A stretch of DNA of 34,827 bases, taken from Bacillota bacterium (GTDB lineage Bacteria > Bacillota > DTU025). Positions within the stretch are counted from its first letter, which is position 1, and every line of letters starts with the position of its first letter. Position numbers and translations under genes: made by a program. The stretch spans positions 1 through 34,827 of the forward strand of contig JAQVXE010000014.1 in the NCBI GenBank assembly GCA_028709305.1, written 5' to 3'. The notes beneath the pieces are model-generated. The model saw only the letters and a program-made list of their open reading frames with translations. It had not been told where the DNA came from and ran no database searches. This document shows positions 31,611-34,827 of this stretch, one piece after another.

Positions 31611-32441
31611 GTGGCCGTGCTCAGGCTCACAATTCTCGGAAACCAGGGTCCGTATCCGGGCCCGGGTGGGGCATGCTCGGGATACCTTGTAAGATCCCAG
31701 GACGCTTCAGTCCTCGTAGATTGCGGCCCCGGAGTCATGTCAAAGCTCGAGGAGCAGATCGACCTTCCTTCCCTGGACGCGATCGTCATCAGCCATTATC
31801 ACCCAGATCACTACTCCGACTTTTTGACCATGCGCTATGCGTTCCATTACATTGACTCAAGCGGAGGAATGAATCGTCCTGTGACGCTGGCGCTTCCTCT
31901 GGTCGGCATGGAATGGTTCTTGCAGGAGATTGTCGCCACGGGCTACAGGCATTTGTTCGAAATTGTCCCCATAGAACATGGAACCCGACTCAGGGCAGGC
32001 GGCCGAGATTCCGGGCTGATCATGGACTTTAGGCAGATGAGCCATGCTATTCCGAGCTTTGGAGGGATTGTCTACGCCGGCAAGCCTGTGGATGGTGCAA
32101 GGGCGCCCCTTGCCTACACATCAGACACTGGACCCTGCGAATCATTGGATGGAATGGCCGGAAGCGCATATGCACTTCTGGCTGAGGCGTCATTGCTGGA
32201 CGGGGACTTGCGGAATAAAGTGCCAGGCCACCTCAGTGCAGCAGAGGTGGGCAGGGTTGCTGCAGAGCATGGAGTGGGCCGATTGCTGCTCACTCATTTG
32301 CACCCGGCCAATCTGCTGGAAGAGTCGGTTCGAGAGGCGAGCGAAGCATATGGCGGAGAGGTAGAAGTAGCTGCCATGGGGAAGACTTATGCCCTGAACG
32401 CACCGCCTTCTGAGGAAATGGAGGATGAGCATGAGATCTGA
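31611..32441 (+). CDS. Metallo-beta-lactamase-fold hydrolase (YhfI / RNase Z-like)
   Basis: The 276-residue protein starts at GTG 31611, with GGGAGG 9 bases upstream. It has [24 protein letters not shown] at the N-terminus and the zinc motif [10 protein letters not shown] (H-x-H-x-D-H) near residue 63. Further ligands are probable in MSHAIPS (near 145), YTSDTGP (near 170) and LLLTHLHP (near 226). This resembles the YhfI group of RNase Z-like proteins, whose substrate is not established. The adjacent rph makes a link to RNA 3'-end processing tempting but unproven. The rph start overlaps its end by about 10 bases. Confidence 0.85.
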   Translation: MAVLRLTILGNQGPYPGPGGACSGYLVRSQDASVLVDCGPGVMSKLEEQIDLPSLDAIVISHYHPDHYSDFLTMRYAFHYIDSSGGMNRPVTLALPLVGMEWFLQEIVATGYRHLFEIVPIEHGTRLRAGGRDSGLIMDFRQMSHAIPSFGGIVYAGKPVDGARAPLAYTSDTGPCESLDGMAGSAYALLAEASLLDGDLRNKVPGHLSAAEVGRVAAEHGVGRLLLTHLHPANLLEESVREASEAYGGEVEVAAMGKTYALNAPPSEEMEDEHEI

Positions 32442-33180
32442 TGGAAGAGGATTGGACCACACGCGTCCTGTCAACATAACGAGGCATTACATAAAGCACG
32501 CCCCAGGCTCAGTATTGGTGGAGATGGGTGACACAAAGGTTCTATGCGTTGCAACATACGAGGAGAGGCCTCCGATGCACACCAAAGGCACAGGGCTAGG
32601 CTGGATTACTGCGGAGTATGCGATGCTTCCTCGGGCGACGATTGATCGGACGCCAAGGGAGAGGAATAGGGGAAGAATCGCTGGACGCTCCCAAGAGATA
32701 CAGAGATTGATAGGAAGATCCCTTAGATCCGTGGTTGACATGGAATCTCTGGGCGAATGTACGATATGGATAGATTGCGACGTTATTCAGGCAGATGGCG
32801 GCACGAGAACGGCTTCTATTACAGGAGCATATGTTGCCCTGATAGACCTCTTAGATTCTATGGAACAATGGGCAGGGAAGCCTCTTCCGGTCCATGATTT
32901 CCTGTCGGCGATAAGCGTTGGAATAGTAGATGGGGAGCTGATGCTTGACCTATGCTATGTTGAGGATTCCCGTGCCTCGGTTGACATGAACGTGGTAATG
33001 ACCGAAGGGGGCAGGTTTGTCGAGGTTCAGGGAACGGCTGAAGGCGAGCCGTTCAGCAAAGAGGACCTTGATTCAATGCTCAAGCTGGCTGAAAAGGGCA
33101 TCAAGAAGCTGTGCGCGCATCAGCGTGAAGCGCTGGGAGTGGTTGCTGAAAGAATAGTCGGCAGTGAGAAGAGCAAGTGA
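32431..33180 (+). CDS. rph: Ribonuclease PH
   Basis: The 249-residue enzyme starts at ATG 32431 (GGAGG 6 bases upstream; the ATG at 32425 is too close). It begins [14 protein letters not shown], the classic RNase PH opening, and contains [40 protein letters not shown] and [20 protein letters not shown], which carry the phosphate-binding and catalytic residues. It trims tRNA 3' ends by phosphorolysis, releasing nucleoside diphosphates, and acts as a hexamer. It is translationally coupled to rdgB by the overlapping GTGA, a widespread rph-rdgB arrangement. The tRNA-Pro gene lies just downstream with an encoded CCA. Confidence 0.95.
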   Translation: MRSDGRGLDHTRPVNITRHYIKHAPGSVLVEMGDTKVLCVATYEERPPMHTKGTGLGWITAEYAMLPRATIDRTPRERNRGRIAGRSQEIQRLIGRSLRSVVDMESLGECTIWIDCDVIQADGGTRTASITGAYVALIDLLDSMEQWAGKPLPVHDFLSAISVGIVDGELMLDLCYVEDSRASVDMNVVMTEGGRFVEVQGTAEGEPFSKEDLDSMLKLAEKGIKKLCAHQREALGVVAERIVGSEKSK

Positions 33181-33776
33181 GGCGGCTGGTAATAGCCACG
33201 AGGAATCGTGGCAAGCTTGAGGAGATCAGGCAGATACTGTCGGATCTGAACATCTCCGTTGAAAGCTTGTCCGACTACCCGGGCATTGAGGAAATAGAAG
33301 AGACTGGAGAGACTTTCAGAGAAAATGCCCTCGAGAAGGCGATCACTGTCGCAAAGCACACAGAACAAGTTGTTTTGGCAGACGATTCCGGGCTTGTTGT
33401 GGATGCCTTGGGGGGTGCTCCGGGAGTCATGTCGGCAAGGTATGCAGGTACCGGAGCCTCCGACAGCGACAGATACAGGAAGCTCCTCGCAGCGATGGAA
33501 AGCGTGCCGGATGACCAGCGCACAGCGAGGTTCATGTGTGTGGTGGCAATAGCGACCCCGGAAGGCCGGACGTGGACTGTAGAGGGGAGTGTAGAAGGGG
33601 CTATCACAAGAGAGCCTCGGGGGAAGGGCGGGTTTGGCTATGATCCCGTTTTTCTCGTGCCGGAACTGGGACTGACATTTGCTGAAATCGATGCGAAAAC
33701 CAAGAATCACATGTCCCATCGCGCACGGGCTCTTGCCAAGTCTGTTCCAATGGTTGAAGAGGCCTTGAGCATTTGA
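33177..33776 (+). CDS. rdgB: XTP/dITP diphosphatase (non-canonical purine NTP pyrophosphatase)
   Basis: The 199-residue product starts at GTG 33177, overlapping the rph stop by four bases. Signatures: the N-terminal [13 protein letters not shown] with the substrate-binding T/S-x-N-x-x-K, [37 protein letters not shown] with the catalytic Asp, GFGYDPVF and SHRARAL. It hydrolyses ITP, dITP and XTP to monophosphates, keeping deaminated purines out of nucleic acids. Length is standard. The stop codon overlaps the -35 box of the tRNA-Pro promoter. Confidence 0.95.
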   Translation: MRRLVIATRNRGKLEEIRQILSDLNISVESLSDYPGIEEIEETGETFRENALEKAITVAKHTEQVVLADDSGLVVDALGGAPGVMSARYAGTGASDSDRYRKLLAAMESVPDDQRTARFMCVVAIATPEGRTWTVEGSVEGAITREPRGKGGFGYDPVFLVPELGLTFAEIDAKTKNHMSHRARALAKSVPMVEEALSI

Positions 33777-33801
33777 CGCGCGCCTAGCCGTATGGTAAAC
33801 T
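33773..33801 (+). promoter_or_regulatory. tRNA-Pro promoter
   Basis: TTGACG (33773-33778), a 17-base spacer, and TAAACT (33796-33801). The predicted start, near 33808, lies three bases before the mature tRNA. The -35 overlaps the rdgB stop codon. Confidence 0.65.
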
Positions 33802-33810
33802 CGTATTGTT

Positions 33811-33887
33811 CGGGGCGTAGCTCAGTTTGGTAGAGCGCATGGTTTGGGACCATGATGTCGCAGGTTCAAATCCTGTCGCCCCGACCA
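33811..33887 (+). tRNA. tRNA-Pro (anticodon UGG), CCA encoded
   Basis: A 77-base cloverleaf: acceptor CGGGGCG/CGCCCCG, D arm GCTC...GAGC, anticodon stem CATGG/CCATG with loop TTTGGGA (anticodon TGG), T arm GCAGG-TTCAAAT-CCTGT, and a 3' ACCA with discriminator A. All stems pair fully. Confidence 0.97.
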
Positions 33888-33904
33888 GTCATTGAAAAGT
33901 GTTC

Positions 33905-34182
33905 ATAGGTCCATAAAGGTAATGATGGAGAGTAGTAGGCTGGGAGTTGCCCAGGCAGGGAGGGTGCGCCGCGACTGAAAGCGCCCCTGGGGATGCCCGG
34001 CGCGAATTCACTCCTGAACCGCACGCTGAAAGGCACACGTATGTGGCCTGGTAGGCGCCGACGGGAGCCTCCCGTTACAGAGGCAGGGCATGAAGCGTGC
34101 CTGTAAAGAGGCCTAACGGCGAAAATGGGTGGTACCACGTAGTCCACGACTTGCGTCCCATACGCATAGTCGTGGACTTTTT
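33905..34182 (+). promoter_or_regulatory. T-box riboswitch leader (candidate Phe specifier) upstream of tlyA
   Basis: The leader has the T-box core TGGGTGGTACCACG (34126-34139) followed directly by an intrinsic terminator. The Stem I region shows the expected GGAGAGTAG start, a distal segment with GCGACTGAAAGCGC, and GAA-TTC-ACTCC (34004-34014), the usual setting of the specifier loop, giving UUC (Phe) at 34007-34009. The variable T-box base is U (34133), which pairs with an A73 discriminator. That fits tRNA-Phe and would not fit tRNA-Ser if the frame were shifted to UCA. Uncharged tRNA would stabilise the antiterminator and allow read-through into tlyA. No aminoacyl-tRNA synthetase or amino-acid gene lies between leader and tlyA. 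The 5' limit is approximate. Confidence 0.85.
34141..34182 (+). terminator. T-box-controlled intrinsic terminator
   Basis: AGTCCACGACT-TGCGT (34141-34156) pairs with ACGCA-(T)-AGTCGTGGACT (34162-34178) over a CCCAT loop, followed by TTTT. The 16-bp stem with T-run is a strong terminator placed just after the T-box core. Confidence 0.85.
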
Positions 34183-34217
34183 GCTATATACAGGACTTTT
34201 TGGAGGCGTGCTTATCG

Positions 34218-34827
34218 GTGTCACGGAAGCGGGCGAAGAAAGTGAGGCTCGACGACTTGCTCGTTGAGCGAGGGCTAGTCGAGGACTTGAAAAGCGCAAG
34301 AGCGTGGATCATGTCGGGAAACGTAATCGTCGATGAAGTGCGGGAAGACAAACCGGGAACGCCTGTAATGGCCGATGCAAGTATCAGGATCAGGGGCAAG
34401 GGCATCCCGTTCGCCAGCAGAGGTGGGCTGAAACTCTCGGCTGCCCTTGACGCGTTTGGCGTGGACGTTGAGGGCAGGATAGTGCTGGATGCGGGCGCTT
34501 CCACAGGCGGATTCACAGATTGCCTCCTATCGCGAGGCGCTGCGTATGTATACGCAGTTGATGTAGGCTTCGGCCAGCTTACAGGCAAGCTGCGCCAGCA
34601 TCCTCGTGTTGCTAACATGGAAAAGACCAACATTGGGGACATTGTGCCGGGAGAACTTGACCCTGCGCCCAACATGGGAGTCATCGACCTGTCCTACTTG
34701 TCGCTGTCGATTGCGGTTCCAACTGTAGCCAGGTTGCTCATGAAGTCTGAGTTCGGGGTCGAGCCGGAAATCATCGCACTTGTAAAGCCCTTATTCGAGG
34801 TGGCGGCGGCAGGCCCTGATCTTGGGT
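34218..34827 (+). CDS. tlyA: TlyA-type S4-domain rRNA 2'-O-methyltransferase (3' end cut by window edge)
   Basis: The visible 203 residues start at GTG 34218; GGAGG lies 11 bases upstream. This frame is missing from the ORF track because it runs off the edge. An N-terminal S4 RNA-binding domain (VRLDDLLVERGLVEDLKSARAWIMSGNVIVD) is followed by FASRGGLKLSAAL and the SAM-binding start VLDAGASTGGFTDCLL, then AVDVGFGQL and VIDLSYLSLS, all typical of TlyA/FtsJ-like methyltransferases. TlyA methylates ribose in 16S and/or 23S rRNA. In Firmicutes it usually sits in a dxs-tlyA-nadK-argR-recN cluster. Here it follows a T-box leader directly, which is unusual. The C-terminus is not visible. Confidence 0.9.
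   Translation, partial: MSRKRAKKVRLDDLLVERGLVEDLKSARAWIMSGNVIVDEVREDKPGTPVMADASIRIRGKGIPFASRGGLKLSAALDAFGVDVEGRIVLDAGASTGGFTDCLLSRGAAYVYAVDVGFGQLTGKLRQHPRVANMEKTNIGDIVPGELDPAPNMGVIDLSYLSLSIAVPTVARLLMKSEFGVEPEIIALVKPLFEVAAAGPDLG

Noticed and set aside
1-34827. CRISPR array, insertion sequence, integrase or phage genes
   Set aside because: No regularly spaced repeats, transposase motifs or attachment-site duplications were seen.

Overview
The window looks like a chromosomal segment of an anaerobic, endospore-forming member of the Firmicutes (Bacillota) with moderately high GC. The evidence is an alpha/beta-type small acid-soluble spore protein with a plausible sigma-G promoter, a T-box leader, strong GGAGG ribosome sites with frequent GTG/TTG starts, a meso-DAP dehydrogenase, a trimeric NAD-linked [FeFe] hydrogenase and a ferredoxin-dependent 2-oxoacid oxidoreductase. 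I see no phage, transposon, CRISPR or rRNA genes. This reads as core and metabolic chromosome, and the novelty lies in gene combinations and in the non-coding stretches.

Layout. 1-3.3 kb: a secreted LysM protein (cut by the window edge), a formate/nitrite-type channel behind a palindromic operator, the spore protein, a cyclase-family hydrolase and a small unknown ORF. 3.4-7.1 kb: a PII-like protein, a cation/proton antiporter and a membrane GAF-GAF-GGDEF diguanylate cyclase. 7.2-8.1 kb: ddh (minus strand). 8.1-9.2 kb: about 1.1 kb without a convincing gene, with a promoter-to-terminator stretch rich in hairpins and then a Rex-like operator. 9.2-13.5 kb: hydC-hydB-(53-aa ORF)-hydA. 13.8-18.4 kb: paired M16 peptidase-like proteins (ymfF/ymfH type), a histidine phosphatase and a P1 (DmpA-type) peptidase. 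18.4-19.2 kb: a second gene-free stretch ending in a clear intrinsic terminator. 19.2-23.2 kb: korDABC plus a PLP aminotransferase. 23.3-26.1 kb: maltokinase plus a GT4 glycogen/maltose-1-phosphate synthase. 26.2-28.5 kb: an XRE regulator, a hypothetical protein and a protein joining an unassigned N-terminus to a GreA/GreB C-terminal domain. 28.7-33.8 kb: an AMIN/amidase_3 cell-wall amidase, murI (apparently leaderless), a metallo-beta-lactamase-fold hydrolase, rph and rdgB. 33.8-34.8 kb: tRNA-Pro(UGG), a T-box riboswitch and tlyA (cut by the window edge).

How the genes may work together. The aminotransferase and KorDABC can turn amino acids into 2-oxoacids and then acyl-CoA plus reduced ferredoxin. 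HydABC can discharge reduced ferredoxin together with NADH as H2, and a Rex-like site upstream of hydC would tie this to the NADH/NAD+ ratio. Maltokinase and the GT4 enzyme can both feed maltose-1-phosphate, the donor of the GlgE glucan route. The amidase, MurI, Ddh and the LysM protein belong to meso-DAP peptidoglycan metabolism and possibly to spore cortex/coat.

Most notable observations: a T-box (candidate Phe specifier) directly in front of tlyA, the GreA-C fusion protein, the maltokinase/GlgM-like pair, the 53-aa GltD-linker-like ORF inside the hyd operon, and two candidate structured RNAs. All functional statements come from motif recognition by eye; no database search was possible.
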